This document shows positions 8,495 to 16,591 of a stretch of 64,000 nt of DNA, one piece after another. The notes under the pieces are model-generated. The model did no database searches, was not told the DNA's origin, and saw nothing but the letters and a program-made list of their open reading frames with translations. Each line of letters opens with the position of its first letter. Positions within the stretch are counted from its first letter, which is position 1. The stretch is taken from positions 186,001 to 250,000 of the forward strand of contig NZ_RBAK01000008.1 of the NCBI RefSeq assembly GCF_003626595.1, given 5' to 3'. The stretch comes from Micromonospora endolithica (GTDB taxonomy: Bacteria; Actinomycetota; Actinomycetes; Mycobacteriales; Micromonosporaceae). Both the position numbers and the translations under genes were made by a program.

Positions 8495-8839
8495 CTACTC
8501 CGGGTTGAGGGCGGCGGCGACGGCGTGGGCGTCCGGGGTGGAGACCAGGACGATGTCGTAGCGCTGCCGGTCGAGGGTCAGCCGGAGCGTGGGTACGCCG
8601 CGCCGGACCGCGACGTACTGCCGGGCACCCCGGCCACGCCAGGTGCCCACCTTCGTCCAGCCCGGGATCGCCAGGCCGGGTGCGCGCAGTCCGCGCGTGG
8701 CCGCCAGGCCGTCGGTGAGGACCTCGGCGGTGCGGACGGCCGAGCGTGGCAGGTCGAGGTCGCCGTGCAGCGCGAAGATCTTCTCGACGGGGCGGAGCCG
8801 GATCCGGACCCGGTCGGCGGTGACGTGGACCGTGCTCAT
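8495..8839 (-). CDS. Small PH-like protein of unknown function
   Basis: The 114-residue protein is rich in short beta strands (VRIRLRPVEKIFALHG, then GLAIPGWTKVGTWRGRG and VPTLRLTLDRQRYDIVLVS) and ends in a helix AHAVAAAL. That layout resembles bacterial PH-like domains found in actinobacterial small proteins; this is a fold guess, not a family match I can prove. ATG 8839 was chosen because AAAGGAG lies just upstream. It is the first gene of an operon with the alpha/beta-hydrolase and is divergent from the HTH regulator. Confidence 0.6.
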   Translation of the reverse strand: MSTVHVTADRVRIRLRPVEKIFALHGDLDLPRSAVRTAEVLTDGLAATRGLRAPGLAIPGWTKVGTWRGRGARQYVAVRRGVPTLRLTLDRQRYDIVLVSTPDAHAVAAALNPE

Positions 8840-8871
8840 GACGGCACTCCTTTCTCCCTTTGTTCTCATTT

Positions 8872-8899
8872 ATGATAACGATATCACCAATGATAACGT
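8872..8899. promoter_or_regulatory. AT-rich divergent promoter and operator with TGATAAC repeats
   Basis: In otherwise GC-rich DNA, ATGATAACGATATCA (8872-8886) holds an inverted repeat TGATA-N4-TATCA. A further copy of TGATAACG follows at 8891-8898. The site lies between a divergent regulator (ATG 8917) and the operon it probably controls (ATG 8839). Confidence 0.55.
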
Positions 8900-8916
8900 C
8901 GAAGCCGGGGGTGTGA

Positions 8917-9489
8917 ATGACCACCAGTGCGGAACTACTGCTGCATCCGGTGCGCCTGCGAGTCGTGCAGGCGCTGCTCGGCGGACGGGAGCTGACCACC
9001 ACCGACCTGCGCGCGGTGCTGACCGACGTGCCACCGGCGACGCTCTATCGCCAGGTGAACACGCTCGTCGTGGCCGGCGTCCTGGAGGTGACCGCCGAGC
9101 GCAGGGTGCGCGGCGCGGTCGAGCGCACGTTCCGGCTGCGCGCGGAGCGGGCGTCGGTGCCCGAGGAGGAACTGGCGGCGATGTCCGTGGCGGAGCACCG
9201 CGTCGCGTTCACCACCTTCGTCGCCGGCCTGCTGGCCGACTTCGACCGCTACCTCGCCGAGGGCGACCCCGACCTGGCCCGGGACCTCGCCGGCTACCGC
9301 ATGGCCGGCCTCTACGCCACCGATGCCGAGTTGCGGCAGGTGATCACGACGATCCAGGAGGCGGTACGCCCCTACGCGCAGGCGGGGCCGGGCCCGGGAC
9401 GCACCCGGCGCCTGCTGGCGACGATCCTGCTGCCGGAGCCGACGAGCGGGCCGAGGATCGCCGGCGAGACGGACGAGCGGCCCGCGTGA
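8917..9489 (+). CDS. ArsR/PadR-like winged-helix transcriptional regulator
   Basis: The N-terminal 75 residues form a winged helix (LLLHPVRLRVVQALL, TLYRQVNTLVVAGVLEVT) of the kind annotated as HTH_20/ArsR-like. The remaining 110 residues are a helical domain without a recognisable ligand motif or metal-binding cysteines. It is transcribed divergently from the PH-like/hydrolase operon across an AT-rich inverted repeat, the usual layout for a local autoregulated repressor. The inducer is unknown. Confidence 0.8.
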   Translation: MTTSAELLLHPVRLRVVQALLGGRELTTTDLRAVLTDVPPATLYRQVNTLVVAGVLEVTAERRVRGAVERTFRLRAERASVPEEELAAMSVAEHRVAFTTFVAGLLADFDRYLAEGDPDLARDLAGYRMAGLYATDAELRQVITTIQEAVRPYAQAGPGPGRTRRLLATILLPEPTSGPRIAGETDERPA

Positions 9490-9512
9490 GGCCAGCGCCT
9501 CGGGGCGGATAA

Positions 9513-9540
9513 GTAGAACAGCTACGTGTAGGCTTCCTAC
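9513..9540 (+). promoter_or_regulatory. cydA promoter with alternating GTAG/CTAC half-sites
   Basis: Four half-sites alternate: GTAG 9513, CTAC 9522, GTAG 9528 and CTAC 9537. They form nested inverted repeats such as GTAGG-CTT-CCTAC. A -10-like TAGGCT (9529-9534) sits inside the array, 33 nt before the cydA ATG. The same half-sites overlap the promoter of the BlaI-type repressor at 6120-6138. Confidence 0.45.
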
Positions 9541-9567
9541 GTCAAAGCGTCGACGTGTGGAGCCGCC

Positions 9568-10824
9568 ATGGACACCCTGCTTCTCGCGCGCCTGCAGTTC
9601 GCCACCACGACCTCGCTGCACTTCCTGTTCGTGGTCGTCACCCTCGGCCTGGTGACGCTGCTGGTCGGCATGCAGACCGCCGGTTTCCTCACCGGCAACC
9701 CGAAGTGGGAGCGGCTGACCCGGTTCTGGGGCCAGCTCTACGTGATCAACTACGTGCTCGGGATCGCCACCGGCCTGGTGATGGAGTTCCAGTTCGGCCT
9801 GAACTGGAGTGGCCTTTCGCGCTACGTCGGCAACGTCTTCGGGGCGCCCCTGGCGATCGAGACCCTTGTCGCCTTCTTCCTGGAGTCGACCTTCCTCGGC
9901 ATGTGGATCTTCGGCTGGCACCGGCTCCGCCCGGTCGTGCACCTGGCCCTGCTGTGGGGGGTGGCGATCACCGCGTACGCCTCGGCGTTCTGGATCATGG
10001 TGGCCAACGCCTGGTTGCAGAACCCGGTGGGCTACCAGGTGCGCGACGGCATCGCCCACCTGACCGACTTCTCCGCGCTGCTGACCAACCCCACCTTCGG
10101 CATGGCCTTCGGGCACGTGGTCGCGGCGTCCCTGCTGACCGGCGGGATGCTGATGGCCGCGGTCAGCGCGTGGCACCTGCTCCGTCGTACGCCGGACCAC
10201 GCCCTCTTCCGCACCTCGCTGCGGATCGGTGTGGTCACCGCGGCGGTGTCGATCAGCCTGGTGCAGGGCTTCGGCTTCGCCCAGTTCGGCCCGGTCGCCA
10301 CCGCCCAGCCCACCAAGTTCGGCGGCACGCCGGCCGCCGACGCGCTGGTCGCCGAGTGGACGACCACGTTCGGCCCGGGCGACTACGAACCGCCGGCGCT
10401 GTCCAGCGTCGGTCTCGGCTTCATGATCCTCATCGGCTTCGGGCTCGGCCTGCTGTGGTTGCTGGTCCCCCTGCTCTGGCGGGACTGGATCATCCGACTG
10501 CGGTTCCCGCTCTGGTTGCTCCTGCTGGCCCTGCCGCTGCCCTTCGTGGCGGTGATCCTCGGCTGGATCGCCCGCGAGGTCGGCCGGCAGCCCTGGGTGG
10601 CGTACGGGCTGCTGCCCACCGACCGGGCGGTCAGCGGGGTCGATCCGGGCGTGATGCTCGCCTCGCTGATCGGCTTCACCCTGCTGCTCGGCACCCTCGC
10701 GGTCACCAACTGGGTGCTGCTGGCGAAGCACGCCGCCCGGGGTGCCGCCGATCCCCCGCTCGGCCGCCGGCCCGATCACCGGCCGGCCGACGACGCCCGC
10801 CCCGAAACCGTCCTCGCCGGATAG
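9568..10824 (+). CDS. cydA: Cytochrome bd ubiquinol oxidase subunit I, short Q-loop
   Basis: This membrane subunit carries the hemes and oxidises quinol, passing electrons to oxygen. Visible ligands are His18 (b595/d region), His183 and Met286 (heme b558 pair). Glu98 and Glu106, the proton-path residues, sit in LAIETL and FFLESTFLGMW, and GRQPW is present. Nine or so membrane spans are evident. At 418 residues it is short for the family, because the segment between His183 and Met286 that forms the quinol loop is only a few dozen residues outside the membrane. It is the first gene of cydABDC. Confidence 0.97.
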   Translation: MDTLLLARLQFATTTSLHFLFVVVTLGLVTLLVGMQTAGFLTGNPKWERLTRFWGQLYVINYVLGIATGLVMEFQFGLNWSGLSRYVGNVFGAPLAIETLVAFFLESTFLGMWIFGWHRLRPVVHLALLWGVAITAYASAFWIMVANAWLQNPVGYQVRDGIAHLTDFSALLTNPTFGMAFGHVVAASLLTGGMLMAAVSAWHLLRRTPDHALFRTSLRIGVVTAAVSISLVQGFGFAQFGPVATAQPTKFGGTPAADALVAEWTTTFGPGDYEPPALSSVGLGFMILIGFGLGLLWLLVPLLWRDWIIRLRFPLWLLLLALPLPFVAVILGWIAREVGRQPWVAYGLLPTDRAVSGVDPGVMLASLIGFTLLLGTLAVTNWVLLAKHAARGAADPPLGRRPDHRPADDARPETVLAG

Positions 10825-10833
10825 GAGCCGATC

Positions 10834-11841
10834 GTGGAACTCGCCTGGTACGCCCTGCTCGGGGCCTTCTTCGCCGGGTACCTCGTGCTCGGCGGCTACG
10901 ACTACGGCATCGGGCTGCTGCTGGCCCGCCGGACCGCACCGGCCGACCGGCGGGCCACCCTGAACGCGGCCGGCCCGTTCTTCCTCGGCAACGAGGTCTG
11001 GCTGGTGGCGGCGGTCGGCATCCTGTTCGGCGCCTTCCCCACCCTGGAGGGGGAACTGCTCTCCGGCCTCTACCCGGCGGTCGTCGGCGCGCTGACCGGG
11101 GTGATCCTGGTGACCGTCGGGGTGCAACTGCGCAGCCGCCCGGCCGGGGCGGGCGCCCGGTCGGCCTGGGACCGGGTGGTCGCCGTGGGCGGCCTGCTGG
11201 CCGCCCTCGGGTGGGGCGCGGTGCTCGCCGGGCTGCTCCAGGGCGTACCGCTGCACGCCGACGGTCACGTGACCGGGGTGACCCACCTCTTCACCCCGTT
11301 CGCGGCGGGCGTCGGGCTGGCCCTGGTCGCGCTGGTCGCCGCGCACGGTGCGACATTCCTCACCCTCCGGCTGCCGGCCGCCACCGCCGTGCCCGCCGGA
11401 CGACTGGCCCGCCGGCTGATCCCGGTGGCGCTCGCCGCGGTCGGCGCGGCCACCGTCCTGGGCCTGCTCTCCGAGGGCGTACGCGCCGCGGCGCAGCGCC
11501 CGGCGGTCGGCGTACTCCTGCTGGCGCTGCTGGTCGCGGCGCTGGTGGGGGCCCGGGTGGCCCTCGCCCGGCGGCGGCCGGGACTCGCCTTCGCCGCCAC
11601 CTCGGCGGCCCTGGCGCTGCCGGTGGCGCTGGTCGGGGCGATCCTCTGGCCGTACGCGCTGGTGTCCACCGTCGATCCCGCCGCCTCGCTCACCGTGGCC
11701 GACGCGGCGGCCAGCGCGCCCACCCTGCGCCTGCTGGGCTGGCTGACGGTGCCGCTCGTACCGGCCCTACTAGGCTTCCAGGCGATGTGTTGGTGGGTTT
11801 TCCGGGGACGGACCGACGGCAGGGCACCGGTGTACTGGTGA
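10834..11841 (+). CDS. cydB: Cytochrome bd oxidase subunit II
   Basis: The 335-residue multi-span partner of CydA starts with the conserved LGGYDYGIGLLL segment and contains GPFFLGNEVWLV, the typical CydB motif near residues 47-58. It begins 9 nt after cydA and its last codons overlap the GTG of cydD by 4 nt (GTGA), so the genes are translationally coupled. Together with CydA it forms the high-affinity, non-proton-pumping terminal oxidase used at low oxygen or when the cytochrome bcc-aa3 route is blocked. Confidence 0.96.
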   Translation: MELAWYALLGAFFAGYLVLGGYDYGIGLLLARRTAPADRRATLNAAGPFFLGNEVWLVAAVGILFGAFPTLEGELLSGLYPAVVGALTGVILVTVGVQLRSRPAGAGARSAWDRVVAVGGLLAALGWGAVLAGLLQGVPLHADGHVTGVTHLFTPFAAGVGLALVALVAAHGATFLTLRLPAATAVPAGRLARRLIPVALAAVGAATVLGLLSEGVRAAAQRPAVGVLLLALLVAALVGARVALARRRPGLAFAATSAALALPVALVGAILWPYALVSTVDPAASLTVADAAASAPTLRLLGWLTVPLVPALLGFQAMCWWVFRGRTDGRAPVYW

Positions 11842-13514
11842 ACCGCCGTCCCTTCGACCCGCGTCTGCTGCACCGGGTCCCCGCGGCCCGGCGCGACTTC
11901 GCCGTGCTCGCGCTGCTCGGCGTGCTCGCCGCCGGGCTGGTCGTGGTTCAGGCCACCGCGCTGGCGGCGTTGCTCGCCACCGCGTTCGACGGCCGGCTGA
12001 ACCGACCGGCGCTCGCCGGTTTCGTGGTGGCGGTGGCGGCCCGGTCGCTGCTGGTGTGGGCGCAGGGGACGGTCTCGGCGCGGGTCGCGGCGACGGTCAA
12101 GGCGACGCTGCGGGTGGAGCTGCTCGACGCGGTCGGCCGGCACGGTCCGGGTTGGGTCGCCGGTCAGCGGGCCGGCCAGCTCGCCACCCTCGCCGGGCGG
12201 GGTCTGGACGCGCTGGACGCCTACTTCACCGGCTACCTGCCGCAGCTCGTGCTCAGCCTCACCGTGCCGGTGGCGGTGTTGGTCCGGGTCTTCGTCGCCG
12301 ACTGGAGTTCGGCTCTGATCATCGCGGCCACGCTGCCGCTCATCCCGATCTTCGGCGCGCTGCTCGGCTGGCAGGCACAGGCCGCCACCGACCGGCAGTG
12401 GCGGCGGCTGTCCCTGCTCGGCGGACACTTCCTCGACATGATCGCCGGCCTGCCCACGCTGCGCGCGTTCGGCCGCGCCCGGGCGCAGACCGAGGTGGTC
12501 CGCCGGATGGCCGACGGGCACCGGGTGGCCACCATGAAGACCCTGCGGATCGCGTTCCTGTCCGCGCTGGTGCTGGAACTGGTCGCCACGCTCTCGGTGG
12601 CGCTGGTCGCGGTCCCGGTGGGCATCAGGCTGCTCGGCGGTGGGTTGACCCTCTCCACCGCGCTGCTGGTGCTCCTGCTCACCCCGGAGGCATACCTGCC
12701 GTTGCGGGCCGCCGGCAGCCGCTTCCACGCCAGCATGGAGGGCCTGACCGCGCTCAACGACGCCTTCGAGGTGATCGAGGGGGCGCCGGCCCACGTCGAC
12801 CGGGGCAGCCGGCCGGTGCCGGACGGGCGGGGCGAGATCCGGTTCGAGTCGGTCACCGTCGCGTACGAGCGGACCACCGCCCTGCGCGACGTCACACTGA
12901 CCGTGCGGCCCGGCGAGCGGATCGCGGTGGTCGGGCCGAGCGGTGCCGGCAAGAGCACCCTGCTCGCGCTCCTGCTCGGCTTCGTGGCCCCGACCGCCGG
13001 CCGGGTGACCGTGGCCGGGGTCGACCTCGCCACCGCCGACCTGGACGCCTGGCGCCGGCAGGTCGCCTGGGTGCCGCAGCGGGCCCACCTCTTCGCCGCC
13101 TCGGTGGCCGACAACATCCGCCTCGGCTCCCCCGACGCGCCCGACACCGCGCTGGCCGACGCGGTCCGGGACGCCGCGCTGGACGAGGTGCTCACCGCCC
13201 TGCCCGACGGGGCGGGCACCGTGCTCGGCGAACGTGGCCACGGCCTGTCCAGCGGTCAACGGCAGCGCGTCGCGCTGGCCCGCGCGTTCCTGCGCGACGC
13301 CCCGGTGGTGCTGCTCGACGAACCGACCGCCCGGCTGGACAGCGCGTCCGAGGCGGTCGTGCTGGAGGCCACCCGCCGGCTCGTCGCCGGGCGTACCGCG
13401 CTGCTCGTCGCGCACCGACCCGCGCTGCTCGCCGACGCCGACCGCGTCCTGCGGGTCGAGGACGGCCGGGTCACCGAGCTGACCCCGAGCGCCGCCGGGG
13501 AGGCGGCCCGATGA
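11838..13514 (+). CDS. cydD: Thiol reductant ABC exporter subunit CydD
   Basis: The 558-residue half-transporter has an N-terminal six-span domain and a C-terminal ATPase with Walker A GPSGAGKST, signature LSSGQRQR and Walker B VVLLDEP. CydDC exports glutathione or cysteine-type thiols and is needed to assemble cytochrome bd. In mycothiol-using actinobacteria the natural cargo is less clear. The GTG start overlaps the cydB stop, and the TGA overlaps the ATG of cydC by 4 nt. CydD/CydC naming follows position and the order seen in actinobacterial cyd operons. Confidence 0.93.
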   Translation: MNRRPFDPRLLHRVPAARRDFAVLALLGVLAAGLVVVQATALAALLATAFDGRLNRPALAGFVVAVAARSLLVWAQGTVSARVAATVKATLRVELLDAVGRHGPGWVAGQRAGQLATLAGRGLDALDAYFTGYLPQLVLSLTVPVAVLVRVFVADWSSALIIAATLPLIPIFGALLGWQAQAATDRQWRRLSLLGGHFLDMIAGLPTLRAFGRARAQTEVVRRMADGHRVATMKTLRIAFLSALVLELVATLSVALVAVPVGIRLLGGGLTLSTALLVLLLTPEAYLPLRAAGSRFHASMEGLTALNDAFEVIEGAPAHVDRGSRPVPDGRGEIRFESVTVAYERTTALRDVTLTVRPGERIAVVGPSGAGKSTLLALLLGFVAPTAGRVTVAGVDLATADLDAWRRQVAWVPQRAHLFAASVADNIRLGSPDAPDTALADAVRDAALDEVLTALPDGAGTVLGERGHGLSSGQRQRVALARAFLRDAPVVLLDEPTARLDSASEAVVLEATRRLVAGRTALLVAHRPALLADADRVLRVEDGRVTELTPSAAGEAAR

Positions 13515-15271
13515 CCGCCCGGACTCCCGGCCCGGAACGCACCGTGCTGCGGCTGGCCCGGCCCTACCTGAACCGGCTGGTCGGCGCCGGTCTGCTCGCC
13601 GCCGCGACCGAGTTCGCCGCGCTCGCCCTGATGGCCACCGCCACGTGGCTGCTGATGAGCGCCGCCGGCCGGCCCCCGCTGGACCGGCTCACCGTCGCGA
13701 TCGTGGCGGTCCGGGCGCTGGCGGTGGGGCGGGGCGTGCTGCGCTACACCGAGCGGCTGGCCGGGCACGACGCGGTGCTGCGCCTGGTCACCGACGTCCG
13801 GGCCCGGGTCTTCGGCACGCTCGCCACGCGGCGGGCCGACCTCGGCCAGCGGTCGGGCGACGCGCTGAGCCGGCTCGTCTCCGACGTGGAGGCGGTCCAG
13901 GACCTGCTCCTGCGGGTGCTCGTACCGGCCTCCGGGGCCGCGCTGGTCAGTCTCGTCGCGATCGGCGGCGCCGCCCTGATCTCGCCGGCCGCCGCCGGGG
14001 CGCTCGCCGTCGGCCTGCTGGTCGCGGGCGTGGCGCTGCCCGTGCTCGCGACCGCGCTGACCCGGCGGGCCGCCGCCGGGCTGGCGCCGCTGCGGGGCGC
14101 GCTCGCCACCGACGCGGTCGACCTCACCCACGGCGCCGCCGACCTGGCCGCGTTCGGCGCCACCTCGGACGCCCTGCGGGCCGCCGGGGACCGGGCCGGG
14201 CGTCTCGCCCGGCTGGAGCGGCGGCTGGCCGCCACCGGTTTCGCGGTGGACGCGGCCGGGGTGCTGGTGGCCGGCCTGACCGCCGGCGCGGTCGTGGTCA
14301 CCGCACTGTCGGCCGGGGTGGACGGGGTACTGGTCGGCGTCCTGGCGGTCGGCACCCTGGCCGCCGTGGAGATCGCCCTGGCCCTGGTCGGGGCGGCCCG
14401 GCAGTGGACCGGGCTGCGCGCCGGCCTCACCCGGGTCGCGGCCCTGCTCACCGACGCGCCGGTCCCGGACGCCGGGCCCGGGCCGGTCGCCGGGGTGCCG
14501 CTGGACGTCCCGCACCACATCCGGTTCGACGGGGTCACCGTCCGGTACCGGGCGGGTGCCGCGCCGGCCCTGGACGGGTTCGACCTCGACCTGCCGCCGG
14601 GCCGCCGGGTCGCCGTGGTCGGCCCGAGCGGCGCCGGCAAGAGCACGCTGGCGGCGGTGCTGACCGGAGCGGTGCGACCGGAGCGCGGACGGGTGGAGCT
14701 GGACGGACGTGACCTGTCGGCGTACCCGGCCGAGGAGCTGCCCCGGGCGGTCGGCGGCCTGCTCGCCGAGGCGTACGTCTTCCACGCCACCGTCCGGGAG
14801 AACCTGCTGCTCGGGCGCTCCGGGGCGAGCGAGGACGAGCTGACCGACGCGGCGTCCGCCGCCGGTCTGCTGGACTGGGTACGCGAGCAGCCCGACGGCT
14901 GGCAGACCGTGGTCGGCGAGGAGGGCGGGCAACTCTCCGGCGGGCAGCGGCAGCGGCTGGCGCTGGCCCGTGCGCTGCTCGCCGCGCCGCCGGTGCTGGT
15001 GCTCGACGAGCCCACCGAGGGTCTCGACCCAGCCGCCGCCGACGCGGTCCTGCGCACCGCCCTCGCCGCCACCCCGGCCGACCACTCCGTCCTGTTGATC
15101 AGCCACCGGCTGCACGGTCTCGACGGGCTGGACGAGATCGTGGTGCTGGACGCCGGCCGGGTGGTGCAACGGGGACGGCACGCCGAGCTGGTGTCCGCCC
15201 CCGGCTGGTACCGCGACCAGTGGCAGCTCCAGGAGGCCGCCGAGCGCGGCTACCTCGCCCTTGGTGGGTAA
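13511..15271 (+). CDS. cydC: Thiol reductant ABC exporter subunit CydC
   Basis: The 586-residue second half of the heterodimer has hydrophobic spans over roughly the first 300 residues. The ATPase domain follows with Walker A GPSGAGKSTL, a signature near QLSGGQRQR and Walker B VLVLDEPTEGLDP. It starts in the 4-nt ATGA overlap with cydD and is the last gene of the operon. Its stop codon lies in a copy of the dispersed AGGAAGGG repeat (15270-15326), which probably terminates the cyd transcript. Confidence 0.93.
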   Translation: MTARTPGPERTVLRLARPYLNRLVGAGLLAAATEFAALALMATATWLLMSAAGRPPLDRLTVAIVAVRALAVGRGVLRYTERLAGHDAVLRLVTDVRARVFGTLATRRADLGQRSGDALSRLVSDVEAVQDLLLRVLVPASGAALVSLVAIGGAALISPAAAGALAVGLLVAGVALPVLATALTRRAAAGLAPLRGALATDAVDLTHGAADLAAFGATSDALRAAGDRAGRLARLERRLAATGFAVDAAGVLVAGLTAGAVVVTALSAGVDGVLVGVLAVGTLAAVEIALALVGAARQWTGLRAGLTRVAALLTDAPVPDAGPGPVAGVPLDVPHHIRFDGVTVRYRAGAAPALDGFDLDLPPGRRVAVVGPSGAGKSTLAAVLTGAVRPERGRVELDGRDLSAYPAEELPRAVGGLLAEAYVFHATVRENLLLGRSGASEDELTDAASAAGLLDWVREQPDGWQTVVGEEGGQLSGGQRQRLALARALLAAPPVLVLDEPTEGLDPAAADAVLRTALAATPADHSVLLISHRLHGLDGLDEIVVLDAGRVVQRGRHAELVSAPGWYRDQWQLQEAAERGYLALGG

Positions 15272-15326
15272 GGAAGGGCACCTTTTTAACGCCTGGTGTA
15301 GAGGAAGGGCCCCTTCCTAACACCGG
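15270..15326 (+). repeat. Single copy of the AGGAAGGG dispersed repeat
   Basis: The copy starts at the cydC stop codon. It has the two-block layout AGGAAGGGCACCTTTTTAACGCC and AGGAAGGGCCCCTTCCTAACACC (split here by 10 nt). Each block is a short GC-rich inverted repeat that could fold in RNA. Confidence 0.75.
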
Positions 15327-15396
15327 TGCCCGCCTCCGGGTCGGGCCAGGGTTGTCCCGGACGTCGATGGGGGCTCTGCCGTGGCAGGGTGGTGCC

Positions 15397-16092
15397 ATGC
15401 GGGGCGGCGACGACGTGATGGTGGAGGAGCGCCTGCGGGCGTTGGCGGAGCGGCTGCACGGGCCACGGCGGCTGAAGGCGGACCTGCTGACCGAGGCCCG
15501 GGACGGGCTGCGGGACGCCGTCGAGGCGTACCAGGAGAGCGGCCTACCGGCGGTGGAGGCCCGCCGCCGGGCGGTGGCCGAGTTCGGGACGCCCGGTGAG
15601 CTGGCCCCCGCGTACCAGGTGGAGCTGGCGGCCGGCGCGCTGCGCGGGCTGTCCCTACGGGTGCTGGCGGTGGCGGTGACGCTGGTGGTGGCCGGCGATC
15701 TCACCTGGCGCGGGTCGAGCTGGAGCGAGGGTCCCCGCCCGCCGGAGGGTTACCTGCTGCTCTCCGCGTCGATCAACTGGATCTGGCTGACCGCCGCCGT
15801 GCTCGCCGCCGCCGGGGTGCTGCTGGCCGGCCGGCGGACGACGCCTCGCGCCCAGGCGCTCGATCAGCTCCTCGGGATCGGCCTGACCGGCACCCTCGCC
15901 GTCGGCCTGATCGCCGGGGCCGGGCTTCTCGGCTGGTCGCTGGGCATGTGGGAGGCCGCGCTGACCTGGCCGCCGATGCTGATCGGCACGGTGGTGATCG
16001 GTGCCGGCCAGCTGTGGCTGGGCCGATCGGTGACGTCGTGGGTCCGCGCGGCCAGGTCGCTGCGGACGGACGTCGTCCACGCCGCCGGCTGA
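15397..16092 (+). CDS. Permease-prefix-domain membrane protein
   Basis: The first 75 residues (VEERLRALAERLHGP, then LLTEARDGLRDAVEAYQESG and AVAEFG.PGELAPAYQ) match the helical 'permease prefix' domain found ahead of bacterial MacB-like or small membrane proteins. Four hydrophobic spans follow over residues 85-215. The 231-residue protein has no ATPase or permease core. Such proteins usually sit next to a PadR-family regulator, as here, but the PadR gene is convergent instead of upstream. ATG 15397 was preferred over 15418 because of the GGGTGG sequence before it. Confidence 0.75.
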   Translation: MRGGDDVMVEERLRALAERLHGPRRLKADLLTEARDGLRDAVEAYQESGLPAVEARRRAVAEFGTPGELAPAYQVELAAGALRGLSLRVLAVAVTLVVAGDLTWRGSSWSEGPRPPEGYLLLSASINWIWLTAAVLAAAGVLLAGRRTTPRAQALDQLLGIGLTGTLAVGLIAGAGLLGWSLGMWEAALTWPPMLIGTVVIGAGQLWLGRSVTSWVRAARSLRTDVVHAAG

Positions 16093-16101
16093 CCGGGGAT
16101 G

Positions 16102-16443
16102 TCAGGCGGGCGCGGTGGAAGCCGGACCGGTGTCCAGGAAACGGCCGACCGTGGTGCGGAACTCCCGCCACCCGGACCGCTCACCGGCCAGCGCCCGCCG
16201 GCCGTCGTCGGTGAGCTGGTAGGTCCGCCGCTCCCGGCCGTTGACCGTGCTCCACGTGCTGGCCACGTGCCCGGCTCGTTCCAGTCGGCGCAGGGCCGGA
16301 TAGACGGTGCCGGTGGGCAGGTCCAGCTGGCCGGCACTGCCGGTGCGCAGCGCCTCGATGACGGCATAGCCGTGCAGGGGGCCCTGCTCCAGCACGGCGA
16401 GCAGCAGCGCGTCGAGGTGTCCGTGCAGCGACTGGGCCTTCAT
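16102..16443 (-). CDS. PadR-family transcriptional regulator
   Basis: The 113-residue protein has the PadR winged helix: LDALLLAVLEQGPLHGYAVIEAL, the recognition segment LPTGTVYPALRRLERAGHV and the wing NGRERRTYQLTDDGRRAL. It lacks a long C-terminal helix pair, so it belongs to the short PadR-s2-like type. It is convergent with the permease-prefix gene, with 9 nt between stop codons. A GTAG-N5-CTAC inverted repeat covers its own promoter, suggesting autoregulation. Confidence 0.9.
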   Translation of the reverse strand: MKAQSLHGHLDALLLAVLEQGPLHGYAVIEALRTGSAGQLDLPTGTVYPALRRLERAGHVASTWSTVNGRERRTYQLTDDGRRALAGERSGWREFRTTVGRFLDTGPASTAPA

Positions 16444-16445
16444 GC

Positions 16446-16458
16446 GTAGAAAGCCTAC
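16446..16458 (-). promoter_or_regulatory. padR promoter and inverted repeat
   Basis: On the minus strand GTAGGCTTTCTACG gives an inverted repeat GTAG-N5-CTAC. The -10-like TAGGCT (plus-strand 16452-16457) ends 8 nt before the ATG. The 14-mer differs by one base from GTAGGCTTCCTACG in the cydA promoter. Confidence 0.45.
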
Positions 16459-16591
16459 TTGTCAGCCGGAAGGTCCGCCACCGGGGTGCGGGGTCCGCAT
16501 CCCCGGGATCGCCCATTAGGGTATGTGCCCGTAGTCACTTGTCGGTCGCGCGTACCGGCGGGTGGGCAACCCGAAGCACACGGAGGTCAGC

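Noticed and set aside
8935..11346. 803-residue antisense frame over the regulator and cydAB
   Set aside because: Composition typical of a shadow frame; cydA and cydB on the other strand have clear motifs.
9555..13514. Apparent 1319-residue fusion reading into cydD
   Set aside because: The first part is cydA/cydB out of frame; the real cydD starts at GTG 11838 overlapping the cydB stop.
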